A DNA stretch of 64,000 nucleotides, taken from assembly GCF_001540865.1 (NCBI RefSeq), contig NC_033622.1:2709454-2773453 (forward strand). Reading direction: 5' to 3'. Shown one piece after another: positions 1-11,883 of the stretch; the first letter of the stretch is position 1; every line of letters begins with the position of its first letter. A program made the translations under genes and the position numbers. Origin of the DNA: Ananas comosus. Its lineage: Eukaryota; Streptophyta; Magnoliopsida; Poales; Bromeliaceae. The notes beneath the pieces are model-generated. The model was given only the letters and a program-made list of their open reading frames with translations, was not told where the DNA came from and ran no database searches.

Positions 1-1150
1 TTCTAAATGTATTAACATAAATGATGCCAATATAAATTGTTTGTAACAAAAATGATGCTATAATACTATGTCTAAGCATTATTTGTTTCTTTCGCATATA
101 AAATGAGATGAGTAGATGATATATTTTATTTATATTTATTCTATAATTTTTGAATATTTTATTCTATCATATAAATTGTTGCCAATATAAGCCTATTATT
201 TTATTACAAGTTATGATGGAGTTTTTGGTCATCCCTTATTAATGTGATCGATTAGAAATATGAATAAAAACTATATATAGAATTCTTTCATGAGGTACTT
301 ATTTTGAAAGATGAGTGGATTGAAGATGCAGGATTGTGTCACATAGACGAATCATATGAACAAATTAATAATGTTTGATTGATTCATTATTTTTATTTTA
401 TCCTCATTCATATTTTGTGTAGGTGTCTCAATGAAATATTGTTGCAACAGAACCTATACTGTCTGATTGCATGGCTTTTATTTTCTTGTCGGATTTCGAC
501 ATGTGCTCATTGTCATATCATCAAGATAATTATTTTATTTCATTGGATTCAAACTTCTGTGAAGTGAAAGAGCTTCTTAATTCATTGGATATTTATTGAT
601 TTTTACAACCTACTTTCGGATGGTGTAATCTAGGAATTATTCTTATTATTATGGCATTCTTACAGTTATGTTTATTTGACAATGTGATAAGTTTTGTCTT
701 TTATCTGATGTGTAAGAATACAAATAATTGGTCAGTATTAGTGGGCCAAAAGAAATATAAAAGAAAAGACAAAGTTATATAAACATACAACGGAGAGACA
801 AATTTTCAGCAGATATATAAGCTATAACCTTGAAAGGATGAGGGTTTCAATTTGACAACCAAATCATACACATCTGGTGCTTCACGTGTATGTTTTATAG
901 ATGATGCTTTACTCAACAAGTAACTAGTTAACACAAAAGTAAGAGTTCATAATGATTAAGAGGATTTTGTATTTTAGAAGGATTTTGTATTTTTCTGTTC
1001 TGAGGACCAGGTGGAGAGTTTTCTTATAGTGATTATTGCGTGTATGACTATATTAAGTGATGTGAAAATATTTTATTTGCAAGCATATGCAGGTCTTCAT
1101 ATGCAGGTCATCATTATACTAGAAACACATGAGTGGTCTTCGTATGCAGG
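1..1150. other. AT-rich intergenic stretch, no gene recognised
   Basis: Both strands are AT-rich with only short ORFs of low-complexity composition. I see no conserved protein motif, tRNA or recognisable element ends. The right part (about 1010-1150) holds the 3' flank of the minus-strand plant-mobile-domain pseudogene and a short local repeat, since the phrase GCATATGCAGGTCTTC-like recurs near 1083 and 1140. Confidence 0.4.
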
Positions 1151-1152
1151 TC

Positions 1153-1574
1153 TTATGAGATTACCGTATTTTGAGGCGAGTCCGAATTATCCTTACTAAC
1201 TGATGGAGTCGGTTCGTAATCGACTTCAGGGTTATATCGAGAAGGGATATTGTCTTCAATCTCTGCAAACAAAAAAAGTAGTTAGGAGACCTGCTCATAT
1301 TTTAAGATATTCAAAAAAAAAAAAAGAGGAGGCACCTCGTGGGGGAGCAATATCCTGAGGATTTGCCGCAATAGCCTTTGCATCAATCAAGGGATTATGG
1401 TCATGACCTACATAAGCAAACATAGGTGAATTAGTAAGATAAAAAAAAATATAAAATAAAAAAATGATAGAGAAGAAAGGCTCACCACCCTCTTCAAAAG
1501 AAGCAAGAACTAGAGAAGGCTCTATTTCGTTGTCAATCATGGGAGAATAAGCATTCACGTTAAGATGGTCTACT

Positions 1575-1636
<62 letters not shown>

Positions 1637-3740
1637 AGGAGAAGAAGTGAAGATTGGATACCTCCAGAGGGTGTTGGTGATGACAGTTTCAACTAAGGAA
1701 TCCACTTTGTATGAATTTGAGATGCTTAAAAATAAAAGAGAGATATAAATAAAAAAAGGGAAAAAAAAGAGGACAATGCATACAAGTACTTACTTCTTCC
1801 CTTGTATCGCTCGTCATGGCTATTGACGCATCAGTGCGGAGCCTTTTCATATCTTTGTGGCTCGAGTCTCCAGGAAACCCTCTCTTTGCAGCAATCTGAT
1901 CGGTTACTATATTGGGTTCGAATCGATTATGCGCAAGCAAAGATGAATTAGGAACGTCCGGAACCTCGTGCATCTGCTGAAGAGAATGATGAGCAGAATC
2001 TGCTAAGAGGCTTTGCCTAGCTGTATGAGCAAACAGGCTTATCTCACAAACACCGCGTTGAGGCTCCATAAGCAAAGACCTATGGATGGATTTGCAAATT
2101 TTCTTTGGGTTTAATTCATGCTCAACCAATGAATCAATCCTGGACGAGAAATAAGGCTCTAACATACTCCTCCACCAAAGAGCATACAAACGTATTGGCT
2201 TTCCAACATGGTTCGCATCTGGAATAAAAAATCTAGTAAAATGACGGACTCTTATGAAGTGTGACCAATATCCTCTCAACACACTAGCTGAAACAACAAT
2301 TCTAACTATATTGTCAGTATCTCTAGCATAGTGCTGATCAAAACCAAATTGGTGAGCAAACCTGTGAGGATTGTAAGGTTGTGCATGGAATATATCTCCC
2401 ATACGAAGTGGTATGATACTATAACAGATAGACATCAGGTACTCCTTGATATTATCTGGGAACTCCGTCACTCCCGCCAAATTAACTATTTAATGAATCC
2501 AACCTTCTTTGGATGGAGCAAATGGAAACGGACGCCAAACGAATTTATCCTGTTGCCATAGATGTATCCTAGATCTCCTTGCGTCTTGGTGATGCCTTCT
2601 CGAATTATAAGAAGTAATTCTCGCATCTTTAAATCGCAACATTTCGGGGATTTGCATGCGATTCAGCACCCTTATAACTTCGGCATCGAATTTTACGCCG
2701 GTGCAAGTCCCTCGGAAGTGAGAATGAATCCACATTGCCAAAAAATGAATAGGAAAACGGTAATTAGAATTGGAAGGCCCTCGCAAATCAGAGGCCATGT
2801 GACCTAAAGCCACTTGAATTGAGCATAACACTGCAGGAGCTAGAGCAACTCTGAGCCCCTCACCCAGTTTGGAGGCCATAACAAAGACCTCTGGGAGAAT
2901 CGTATCCCTTTGGCCTGATGGCATAATGAATTTGCAAAGCCACAATGATAAGAACGCAGGCCTATAACCATTGTCCCTGATGGGTAGGCCAATACAATGC
3001 TCATCATCGCTAATCAAACGTGGTCGAGAAGTAGACGTGATATCACCTCAATACCAATAATCAATCCAGTGATTATAATAAACCAGACCCTCCTGGTTTA
3101 TGATAGTAAGCCACTCATATACTGTAAGCAAAGAAGTAAGACTAGCATTATAGATATCAAGATCGCAGTTCCTTGGTATGAACTCCTCATACATCTCTCC
3201 GAGAATAGGAATACCTCATAATACCCTGATATCCCAAAGAGAGAAACCAATCTCCCCATAAGGAAACTGAAAAGTATTAGTCTCGGAACACCAAGCTTCC
3301 ACTAAACCCTTGAATATTCTTGAGTCTAATTCATATTTACCCCCAAAGGCGATAATTCCTCCTAGAATACCAGCTGAATATAATGTTGTTTTGAATCGTC
3401 GAATTATGTCATCCTTCCATTCTATAAGGCCGTTCACGATAGTCCCATCGCCCAGAATTCGAAGACGGGGACTAGGGTGACCCTGTAAAATACAGAGGCC
3501 CAAACAATGCACATCCTCTGCCCTACTTGTGTTCCCCGTGGGTTCTAGTAAAACGGCACTAACCGATCCGGCATCGATAAAGTATCCTTGGGTGAAATTG
3601 GTCGTCGCAAAAGAACGCATAACTTCCCACTGGTTCAATGGAATCCCTTCGTAAAAAATTTCTGGGCCGCAGTCAAAAAGCGGACGAGTGCGAGAAGTAG
3701 GAGCTCTGACATAAGCATAGCATTCTTGAATGCTCTCCAT
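1153..3740 (-). pseudogene. Plant mobile domain (PMD / aminotransferase-like) protein gene, disrupted by three in-frame stops
   Basis: Minus strand. The large exon runs 3740 to 1794 (649 codons, one frame throughout) and resembles the plant mobile domain family, as in the stretches GEIGFSLWDIRVL, EMYEEFIP and YWSHFIRVRHFTRFF. PMD proteins are plant nuclear proteins of the MAIN/MAIL type and also occur as passengers of transposons. The exon ends at a consensus GTAAGT donor (1793-1788). Three smaller exons follow with matching splice phases: 1569-1486, 1407-1336 and 1262-1153, the last ending in TAA. One junction between 1793 and 1570 could not be resolved, and a 59-base poly-A tract (poly-T in the sense strand) lies in that intron. 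Stops interrupt the frame at 3218-3216 (TGA, where the family usually has Gly in the VLGG turn), 3050-3048 (TGA) and 2492-2490 (TAA). Homology continues across each stop, so these are nonsense mutations, not exon ends. Start chosen at the ATG opening MESIQECY. Family call is confident; loss of function is inferred. Confidence 0.85.
1576..1634. repeat. Poly-A homopolymer tract (59 nt)
   Basis: An uninterrupted run of A inside an intron of the minus-strand PMD pseudogene. In the sense orientation it is poly-T next to a splice acceptor. Its length may be unreliable because homopolymers are hard to assemble. Confidence 0.9.
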
Positions 3741-4964
3741 AGACGTCTAAAACAAAAATAGGAAAGAGAATTAAAAAACTTTACGGCCATATATATTGAC
3801 GGAGATAAAAAAAAGGCGGTTAGGTCCACCACACAAAAAAAAGCGAAGCAAAAAAAAAAAAAGAAGAAGCAAAAAAAAAGAGAGATCACACCTTTCTCCT
3901 CCTCTCTGAATGTTCACAATAGAAAAATGGGGGGCACTTTGTTCGAGTTAAAAAAAAAGGTATATATAAAAAATTAATAGACTAGTTAGAATAGGGATCA
4001 TATTCTATTAGACTCGAATTCTTAGAATATATATACTATATACCTACTAGTACTATATATATATACTACTTAGTAGTACTGCATCCTACCTATAGTAATA
4101 ATATATATAATATATATTAAAAAAAAAAAAGAGAAAGGGAAATAAAAAAAAAAGGAAATTTAGGGAGGTGACTCACCTCCCTGATACGTATAGGGGAGGT
4201 AGCCCACTCCCTCTTTCCATGTTGGTAGAAAAAAAAAAGGAAAGAAATAAAAAAAAAAGAAAAGATGTAAAGATTTAAAAATATACTAGATGGGCACCGT
4301 TCGAGCTCGCACGCCGAGCGATGGGCACAGAACAGATGGGCACCCGACGGCCGCCGCCCCACGCACGCGCCCCACCCATGTCCACCCTTCAAAAAAAAAA
4401 GAAAAGGAAGGAAAGATAAAAAAATAAAAAAAATCTATACTTTATATGATCAAGGTATCATTCCTTTCTGATTTTTTTTTTAATAGTTTTCAAAAAATAA
4501 AAAAAGTCATTAGAGCTTAATATAAGTTGGCCTCTTACACAAAAAAAAAAAAAAAAAAAAAAAAAAGAAGAAAGAACCAAAAGAAAAAAAGAGAGAAGAA
4601 CAGAAAGAAGAAGAAAGAAAAGAAAAAAAAAAGTGAAGAAAAAAAGTTTTTTTATATATGTACTCTCCTCTCTCTCTCTCTCTCTCTCTATGGTGTACAT
4701 GCACGAAAGGGGAGCCTTGGGCTCGCTGGCAGAGGGGGTGCCATGTGCACCCACCCCGCCCACACCCTCCCTCCCCCCCCGGCGACAACGACAATCACGA
4801 CGACTTCTACAACAATAAGAAATATGCATGCATATGGATAGTTTAAGCGCGATTTTTCTGTCGATTTGATCAACCCGGCCATCTTCGTGATAAGTTTCGA
4901 ACCGATCAAATTTAACATTAAATCGTCACTTTCGCCGTGCGTATGCATCACTAATCTCTAAATC
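3741..4964. other. Low-complexity upstream region with A-rich and (CT)n tracts
   Basis: It holds many poly-A/poly-T runs, a TA-rich block (3960-4125) and a CT microsatellite near 4663-4690. A GC-rich island (4285-4385) contains repeated GATGGGCAC words. ORFs here read as poly-Lys, poly-Phe or Leu-Ser repeats and I do not accept them as genes. The part just upstream of 3740 may contain the PMD gene promoter, but no clear TATA box is seen at a sensible distance. Confidence 0.4.
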
Positions 4965-5315
4965 GTGCGGCCATCTTCGCGATAGGCTCGACATGGTCGA
5001 AATGGTTGATTGAGCACTGGATATTTTACTACGTAAACTGTGCGGCCATCTTCGCGATAGGCTCGACATGGTCAAAAAATTTGATCGAACACTGGATATT
5101 TTATTACGTAAACCGTGCGGCCATCTTCACGATAGGCTCGATATGGTCAAAAGGGTTGATCGAACAGCCATCTTCTTGATAGGCTCGACACAATCAAGCC
5201 CGTTTATTTTACTACGTAAACCGTGCGGCCATTTTCGCGATAGGCTCGACATGGTCGAAGGGGTTAATCGAGCGGCCATCTTCTAGGCTCGACACAATTA
5301 AACCCTCCCGTACTT
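4965..5315 (+). repeat. 75-bp tandem repeat array with a 33-bp expanded unit
   Basis: Units begin with GTGCGGCCATCTTCGCGATA at 4965, 5040, 5115 and 5223. The first two spacings are exactly 75 bp. The third is 108 bp because the unit carries an extra 33-bp copy of its own core (CAGCCATCTTCTTGATAGGC). A further half unit with the same core lies at about 5270-5315, and a diverged unit at about 4876. No protein is apparent. This looks like a small local satellite. Confidence 0.85.
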
Positions 5316-6370
5316 GAACAAAATGTGATAAAAAATATATATATATACCATAATAAAAATGGATGAGTACTGTTTTGATTCGCTATCTTCGTGATAAGCA
5401 TTTTTTAAATACTAATTTTATATAATTTAATATGTACAGCTACTATGCTTTTTATTGCATATAAAGTAGTCGGTGCTTCCAACTTTTTGGCTTTTGGATT
5501 AAGAATTTGGTGGGATAATAGTGGTTCTCCCTTGGGTTTAGTGTCGTCAATACACGTGGTGTTTTTCTTTTCACCCTCTCCACGTGGTGGGCTTTCACCT
5601 GTACCCTCCTCTCATCTTTCTCTTCTCTCTTCTCTCATCTCTCTCTTCCCTCTTCTTTCTCTGTCCTTTAACTTTCTTCAGATGTCTCTCTTTCTATTTT
5701 CCCCCTTTCTAGATCTTTCTCTTCCTAGATCCTCCTCTCTTTAAATCTTTCTATCTCTAAATTCTTCTCTCTCTTCTTTTTCTAGCGTCTAAACAATCAA
5801 ATCATTGCCCAAACCCCTTTCTTTCTCTCTCAGCAAAATTCCTTTTTTGTGTGGAGATTCGAAACCGGCTTCGACGGGCAATACAATATATATTTTGATA
5901 GCTTCATCAATACATGTTGCATTTTTTCCTTCGCCCACTCCATGTGGCGAGCTCTCACCTCTCATCTCCTCTCTTCTTTCTCTCTTCTCTTTCGTGTGGC
6001 AGGTTTTCCCTCTCTTCTCTCTCTCTTCTTTATCCTTTCTCTCTCCTCTAATTCTTTTCAGATGTCTCACTTTCTCTTTTCCCTAGATCTCTCTCTAAAT
6101 ATCTCTCCTAAATCATTATCTCTCTTTTTTTTTTTAGCACCTAAATAGTCAAATCCTAGCCTCCTTCCCTTTTTCTCTCTCATTAGATTCTCTCTTTTGT
6201 GAGGGGATTCAAAACCAACTTTGGTGGGGCCGGGGGCGGGGGCGGGGGCGAGGGCGGGAGCGGCGGCGGTGGCGGCGGCTTGGATTGGGCCGCGATCACT
6301 ACGGCGGCGGCAATGATGGCTTGGGCGGTAAAAAAAAGGGTTTTATTTAGGTAATTTTTAAAGCTATTCA
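5316..6370. repeat. CT-rich repeated modules, diverged copies
   Basis: Two similar modules of about 370-bp period occur. Each has a word like GTCAATACACGTGG or ATCAATACATGTTG, then TTCACCCTCTCCACGTGGTGG or its cognate, then long CT-rich stretches (5545-5790 and 5905-6180). Each is followed by GAGATTCGAAACCGGCTTCG or a related word (about 5851 and 6200). The last word family recurs at 7945 and 8235. No coding capacity is recognised. It may be a degraded mobile element. Confidence 0.5.
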
Positions 6371-6379
6371 AAATATTCA

Positions 6380-6875
6380 GTATACCTTACCCTATACGGA
6401 CTCTATCCGGATCCGAACCGGACCCGTTAAAAAATGGATAGTATATGGATAAAAAATATTATCCATTAAAGTTTCGGTATAGGTCCGAATACTTTATACC
6501 CATACCTGGCTTGGACCCCACCCAAACCCGACCTTTTACTAGATAGGATCCAAAAGAGTTTCCAAATTCAGACTTAGAATCGGATTGGACCTGGACATGG
6601 TGAAAAACCCGATAGTAAATAAAAAAATTTGAAGTTGAGGGATCAATTTCAATAGGACTTATAGATGAAGAGTCTTTGTATATTTTTATCCTAGTGAAAA
6701 TCTTAGTCGCTCTATTTACTCATTTTTTTATTTTCTTATTTTACTCATTTTTTAAAATTCTAGCTGTTTACTATCTGAATCTTTCTTTTGAGCGAATTTT
6801 ATTAGACTCGGTGCAATTAATTAGAACGCGAGTTTTTATAGTGAAAGTTTTGTGGCTTGTCCATAGACTGTTTAA
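6380..6875. other. Degenerate ATCCGG/CCCGACCC-rich segment, hAT-like in style
   Basis: The sequence repeats short words such as GGATCC, CCGAACCGGACCCG and ACCCGACC in diverged form, and the style resumes at 7530-7790 beyond the inserted MITE (6885-7514). Such words are typical of the subterminal regions of plant hAT elements. I see no transposase and no convincing terminal repeats, so the assignment is weak. Confidence 0.3.
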
Positions 6876-6884
6876 TAAAGTTTA

Positions 6885-7514
6885 GGCTAAATTACAGAAA
6901 ACTCCCCTATCAAAACCCGATTTTTCACTTACCCGCCTTGTCATTTAAAAGCCTACACTTTGCCCCCTTGTAAAATGAAAAATATGCACTTCACCCCCTA
7001 CCGTTAGTGATCCGTTAGGGTTCCGTTATAAAATATTTGTTTATGCCAAAAATACCCCTCTGCCCTCTTCCCTTTTGCTTCGCCTCCCTCCGCCTCGCCG
7101 CCTCGCCCTCCTCCACTACCTCGCTTTCGTCCTCGCCCACATCCCCTTCGCCACCGTCTCGCCTTCGCCCTCGTTGCCCTTGCCTACTTTTCCATCAACG
7201 CCCACCTCGATTTCCTCTCTACTGTCGCCGAAATCGAGGGGTGGCGAGGGTGCAGGAGGAGAAAGGGAGCAGGTAGAGAAGAAAATGAAGAGAAATCGTG
7301 ACTGATCGAGGTGTGAATTGCGGCCGATCGAGGCGGCGGTTGAGGAAGATAAGGGAGGAGATGAAAATGGTGAGGGGCAAAATGGTCATTTTACACACCG
7401 CACCCCTCCTGTGAACATTTTTCATTTTACAAGGAGGCAAAGTGTAGGTTTTTAAATGACAGGGGGGAAAGTAAAAAATCGGATTTTGACAGGAGGGTTT
7501 TATGTAATTTAGCC
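6885..7514. mobile_element. Mutator-type MITE with about 105-bp TIRs and 9-bp TSD
   Basis: Both ends read GGCTAAATTACA inward and stay about 90 percent alike for roughly 105 bp (6885-6990 and 7408-7514). The target site duplication TAAAGTTTA is perfect at 6876-6884 and 7515-7523. Nine-bp duplications with long TIRs are the hallmark of the Mutator superfamily. The interior (7030-7370) is GC-rich and contains only short ORFs, so no transposase is encoded. It may hold a captured fragment but I do not recognise one. The element sits inside an older repeat. Confidence 0.9.
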
Positions 7515-7523
7515 TAAAGTTTA

Positions 7524-8774
7524 TAAAAAAAATATATGCATACGGATATTCGTACCCGATCTAAACCTAACCCATACGCGATCCATACCGGGTCTTAAGC
7601 GAGTAGTATATAGGTAGCCACTACCCAAACCCGCTCAAATAAACCTGATGAATTTATTATTAAGTACTCAGATCCGGACCCGTTCTGAAATTAAATAGGT
7701 ACGGTATATATTTTTTTCTATCTATTTTTTTTAGGATATGGATATAGTATATCAACTATTCAGACTCGACCCGATCCACGGTCATAGTAATATTTCTCTT
7801 AACTTTTTTTTTTTCTTTTTAACTTAATTTCTAGTGAAGTGGGGTTAGGATCTTTTTCTACTTAAATAGGAGTTGGTATTGTTTATTTTTTAATATGATT
7901 TTTTTTTTTTCTTTCAATCTATCTAAATGAAAGTTTTTTTTACGAGGGGATTCAAAATCGGCTTCGACTGCTGTAGTAGCGGCGACAATGGAGGACACGA
8001 TGGCAGTGGCAGATAGGGCTGCGTCAGTGACTATCACAGCGATGGCGACGACGGCAGCCTGGGCGATCACATAAAAAAAGCTCTCATTTCGTTAATATTT
8101 TCTTTTAGTTTTCTTTTACTTCATTTATGGTGGGAACTCATGTCTTTTTCTACTTAAATAGAAGTTGGTATTATTTGTTTTTTAATATGATTTTTTTTAT
8201 TTTTTTTCAAGCTGTTTAAATGAAAGTTTTTTTTTTGGAGGAATAGAAACCGTCTTCAGTGGTGACATCGGTAGACATGGCGGCGACGCCGGCAACGGCC
8301 ACGACTTGGGCGGTGATTAAAAAAAAATCTTACAATTAGAGAATATTCCTTCTTAATTTTCTTATTATTTTTTAACTTCATTAATAGTGGTGGCATGGGG
8401 CTCTGGTCTTTTTCTACTTAAATAGGAAAGCTTTTTTCCACCAACCTAAATATATGTGAATTTTTTTTTTCAACCAAATAAAAATTGATGGAAAAATAAA
8501 TGTTGGTAAAAAATTATTTTTTTCTTACAAACCAAATACTACAAAATATAAAACTTTTTTTTACCAAATTTTTTTCCCAAAGAAAACTATTTTTTTACGA
8601 TTTTATGCCCAACTAATTACCTCCATAGGTGTTATCTTTTAAAATTAATTATTCTCTTTACCATGTTTATTATTTATTTTTATTTAATTATTTGTCTAAG
8701 AGCATTACATTTATATTAGAATAAATATTGTAATTTTATATTTTCTTTTTATATCTTCCTGCTAGGAAGCACGG
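7524..8774. repeat. Diverged tandem repeats of about 264-292 bp, then AT-rich DNA
   Basis: The word TCTTTTTCTACTTAAATA appears at 7851, 8143 and 8407 (spacings 292 and 264). Each of the first two is followed by TTGGTATTRTTTGTTTTTTA, then a GAGGGGATTCAAAAYCG-type word, then a GC-rich patch built from GGCGACG words and a run of A. Beyond 8450 the sequence is plain AT-rich DNA with no recognised feature up to the LTR at 8775. Confidence 0.6.
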
Positions 8775-9328
8775 TGTCAGGGACTTAGCGAAATTACTGT
8801 GCAATCTAAGTCCTTCGCCCAACTTCGCTAAGTGGACAGCCAAAGGAGTACCAAAACCAGTAGCCTCTCATGGGAGATGAAAGGACATGTAACTGCTGCA
8901 ATTAATGTACTCTATAACTGCCAGCGAAAACCCAAAGGACATGGGCAACTCTTGGGATCATTAAGCATTCATGAGGGCTCATTATTATGTAATAGTAAGT
9001 GAGTTAATGTGCGCCTTAATGGGTCAGTGAGTATAGGCTAGATTCAATATATCTAGGAGCCTATAAGTAGGAGGTATAGCTTAGGCCAAAGTAGAGAGGA
9101 AGAGAGGTGGAAACACAAGAGGAGTTGTGTATTGTAGTCCTATTTTTTTAAGTAGTGGAGTACTAAGTTTTTTGGGAACCTCTACCTTTCTCTCATCTCT
9201 TCTTTTTGCATACTCAGTCGTAGGGCGCGGAGGTCCAGGCTAGCAACAAGGAGCTAAGCTCGCCCATCTTTGAGCAGAAAGGCGGGCGCCGCACGGGTTT
9301 TGCGAACAAAAACGCTAAGGCCGTGATA
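8775..9328 (+). repeat. 5' LTR of the gag-protease element (554 bp)
   Basis: It pairs with 15764-16321. It starts TGTCAGGGACTTAGCG and ends at GCTAAGGCCGTGATA just before the primer binding site. The last dinucleotide is TA where the 3' copy has CA. A short tract TTAAGTAGTGGAGTAC and stretches rich in AGAGAGG are shared by both LTRs. Confidence 0.9.
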
Positions 9329-9329
9329 G

Positions 9330-9341
9330 TTGGTATCAGAC
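9330..9341 (+). promoter_or_regulatory. Primer binding site for minus-strand cDNA priming
   Basis: GTTGGTATCAGA directly follows the 5' LTR. TGGTATCAGA matches the 3' end complement of plant initiator methionine tRNA, which most plant LTR elements use. The match degrades after the first ten bases (ACGG where GC is usual). Confidence 0.8.
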
Positions 9342-9357
9342 GGTTCGAGAAGGAACC

Positions 9358-10517
9358 ATGTCGTCATCAGATGCTGTCATTATCGACGTTATGACTGAAC
9401 TTCCGAGGCAATCCAAGCACAGCAAGAGCAGAGAACGCAGACTCTGGCGAGAGAGTCCGCATCGCTCGAAGACCGCATGGGCTAGTTGGAGGATGCTATT
9501 GCGAAAAAGAAAGAGCACTGCTCAGTTCTATCCCAGCATGTGGCGGTGATGGAGGAGAGGCAGCATGCCATGGAGGACAGCATTGCCGCTGCAATGGTGA
9601 CTTTCTATCAACAGATCGAGCAGCTTCGCAGCGACTTTGCTCGACGTGAGTACGAGCGGAGAGTGCTTGCTGAGGATACTTGTTGCAAGAAACGACGAGG
9701 TCAAGGACCTGAAAGTACAGGTGGCAATCCTTGAAAGGGCAGTAGCGTGTGGTCCTGAGCCACAAAGGGAGTATACTTCTAAGGTACATGTCCCTGAAAC
9801 TCAACATTTCAAAGGAACGTGTAATGAGAAGGAGATCGACAACTTTCTGTGGCACATGGAGCGCTACATCAAGGCATTGCGACTGGACGACGAGGAGGAG
9901 AAGGTCCAGATCGCATCGATGTACCTTTCCGATGACACTATACTGTGGTGGCGTCGGCGATCGGCAGAGGTCGAGAAGGGCCTATGCCAACTGAAAACAT
10001 GGGAGGACTTTGTGCGCGAGCTCAAGGCACAGTTCTACCCCGAACACGTCGAATATCTTGCGCAAAGGCAACTTCAACGACTCAAACATTCGAGAACCTT
10101 GAAGGAGTATGTCCAAGAATACTCCAAGCTAATATTGGGGATCACCAACATGACCGATACGGATCGACTATTCTTCTTCCTAGATACCTTCAGTCATGGG
10201 CGAACAAGGAGCTTTTGGTGCGAGATGTGAAAGACTTGAACTCCGCGATCACTTTGACGGAGAAGTTGCCCGAGCGGGAGCGAATAGAGGGCAATCAAGG
10301 TGAACCACCAAAGGTAAGCGAGGCTAAAGGTGGGGGAGAGTACCGTGATCCAGGGGGCGCAAAGAGGCACAAGACAAACCATGATGCGAGGAAGCAATGG
10401 CAGAATCCCGTCCTGCCGCCTGCAATGATCTCGTGCTATATTTGCGACGAGAATCATTGGGTGTGGGACTGCCCAAACAGAAGCAACCACAAAGGTAAGC
10501 AGGTTGCTGCAGTCTAA
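9358..10517 (+). pseudogene. Retrotransposon gag polyprotein, frameshifted
   Basis: Gag forms the virus-like particle that packages the element RNA. The start ATG at 9358 (MSSSDAVIID) lies just after the primer binding site. Coding continues through several frames: 9358-9480, then 9486-9650 (coiled-coil LEDAIAKKKE / QIEQLRSDFA), then 9690-10190 with the gag core (FKGTCNEKEIDNFLWHMERY, WWRRRSAEV, FYPEHVEYLA, LKEYVQEYSKL). It ends in the 9945-10517 frame with a zinc knuckle CYICDENHWVWDCP (Cx2Cx3Hx4C, the variant seen in plant gypsy elements). At least three frameshifts are needed to join these parts, so no full protein can be made. Confidence 0.8.
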
Positions 10518-10554
10518 GCCGAGAAGTGCGAGGACATTGTTCTAGCTGCCGAGG

Positions 10555-11079
10555 ATGGGCGCGTTAAGGCTCGTCAACGTAGTTTGTGGTCAGCCTAGCG
10601 ACAACAAGCTTCACAGGAGGGAGCTGATGTTCATCGACGTGACCCTCAACGGGAGGGCCACGCGAGCACTGGTTGACACTAGTGCAATCCACAACTTTGT
10701 TGTAGAGACGGAGGCCAAGCGGTTAGGCCTCAAGCTCGAGAAGGATGCGAGTTGTATCAAGGCTGTCAACTTCAAGACGCGACCAATCGCAGGAGTTGCA
10801 AAGGATGTGGGGATAGCCATCGGCCTGTGGAGGGGCAAGGCTAGTCTCACTGTTGGGCCGCTCGATGACTTCGAGGTGATCTTCGAGATAGACTTCCTTG
10901 TTTCGTCGAAGGCGGTGCCCATGCCACATTTGTGGGTGCTGAGCTTCCTGGACAAGTTAGCACCCTGCATGGTTCCGATGTGTCGGGGGGAGCCAACGAA
11001 GGATCCAACTCTGACAACCCTACAGCTTTACGAAGATGTGAAGCGCGGGAAGGCTGAGACCTCGAAGATGAGGGCCTGA
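10555..11079 (+). pseudogene. Retropepsin-like protease of the gypsy element, active-site Gly replaced
   Basis: This 174-codon frame contains the retroviral aspartic protease pattern MFIDVTLNGRATRALVDTSA. The family's catalytic triplet is D-T-G, and here it is D-T-S, which normally destroys activity. The rest of the fold (FVVETEAKRLGL, a later I-F-E-I-D-F-L stretch) is recognisable. The frame ends at TGA 11077-11079. No reverse transcriptase follows: the sequence continues into non-coding DNA, then the nested LTR, then the 3' end of the host element. It lies 37 nt downstream of the gag stop. Confidence 0.75.
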
Positions 11080-11829
11080 GCAACGGAGAGACTATCAAGT
11101 CTCCTCCGACGCTGAAATGAACAGCGCCCAATCAAGGTGTAAGACATTCTGTCAAGGAGCCCGTTGTCACGCCCCGGGGCCGATTTTAAAAGCCTTTTTA
11201 AAACAGAGTTGCGGAAAACGTGCCATTTTTTTTTTTTCAGCCTGGCCCACGCGACGTACAGACCCGCCACAAATACAAAGTTCCTCTGTCCACTCGAACA
11301 GAGTCTCCTTTGTATTTGCACGGCGTACCAACGATACAACAGGATCACAACCACAACCTACATTTACCAATCAACAACCAAAGCATGATATGCATTTTCA
11401 TACAGCTAACAATCCTTCGAATGATGCATGCCTCTAAGCACTCCTTAGGCGCTGGATGATTGCAATGCACAATACAACAAACATCCTATTTAAAAGTGCT
11501 CCCCACACGGAAGCTTTTGTTTTTAAACTCTAATTCATTCATTCATAAAAACCATTCGAAAACCTTTTTAAAACTGTTTCCCACACGGAAACTCTATTTT
11601 GAAAACCGACTACCTCGAGGGGTAGAAAACCACGATGCATAACTACAAGAAAACCAAATCTCCACAGAACCAAAACCACAGATCGAAAACTCCAATCTCA
11701 TGTATAAAAGAAACCAACACCACAGTTCACATACATTCAAGCATACATAAGATCAGCTAACTGAACCATTATTAAGAAAACTACTAAGTGCGGGAAAGAA
11801 ATAACCAGGGTGACGGTCGCTACTGCCGT

Positions 11830-11883
11830 CTAACTAGATCGTCCTCTCGTCGAGCCCAAAATCCAACTCCTCGTCTCTGTCAC
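11830..11883 (-). other. Conserved splice-acceptor plus mini-ORF block in the solo LTR
   Basis: On the minus strand a pyrimidine tract ending CCCCCCAG is followed by an open stretch (VTETRSW...GRSS) to a TAG stop. The equivalent place in the LTRs at 29788-32202 and 46655-48606 also has a pyrimidine-rich acceptor followed by a short open frame to TAG, and about 60 nt upstream all three encode a P-T-E tripeptide within the shared word ACCCACTGAG. It could be a spliced leader exon of the element RNA. Function unknown. Confidence 0.45.

Noticed and set aside
4458..4951. Lys-, Phe- or Leu/Ser-rich ORFs
   Set aside because: They come from poly-A, poly-T and CT tracts, with no domain and many overlapping alternatives.
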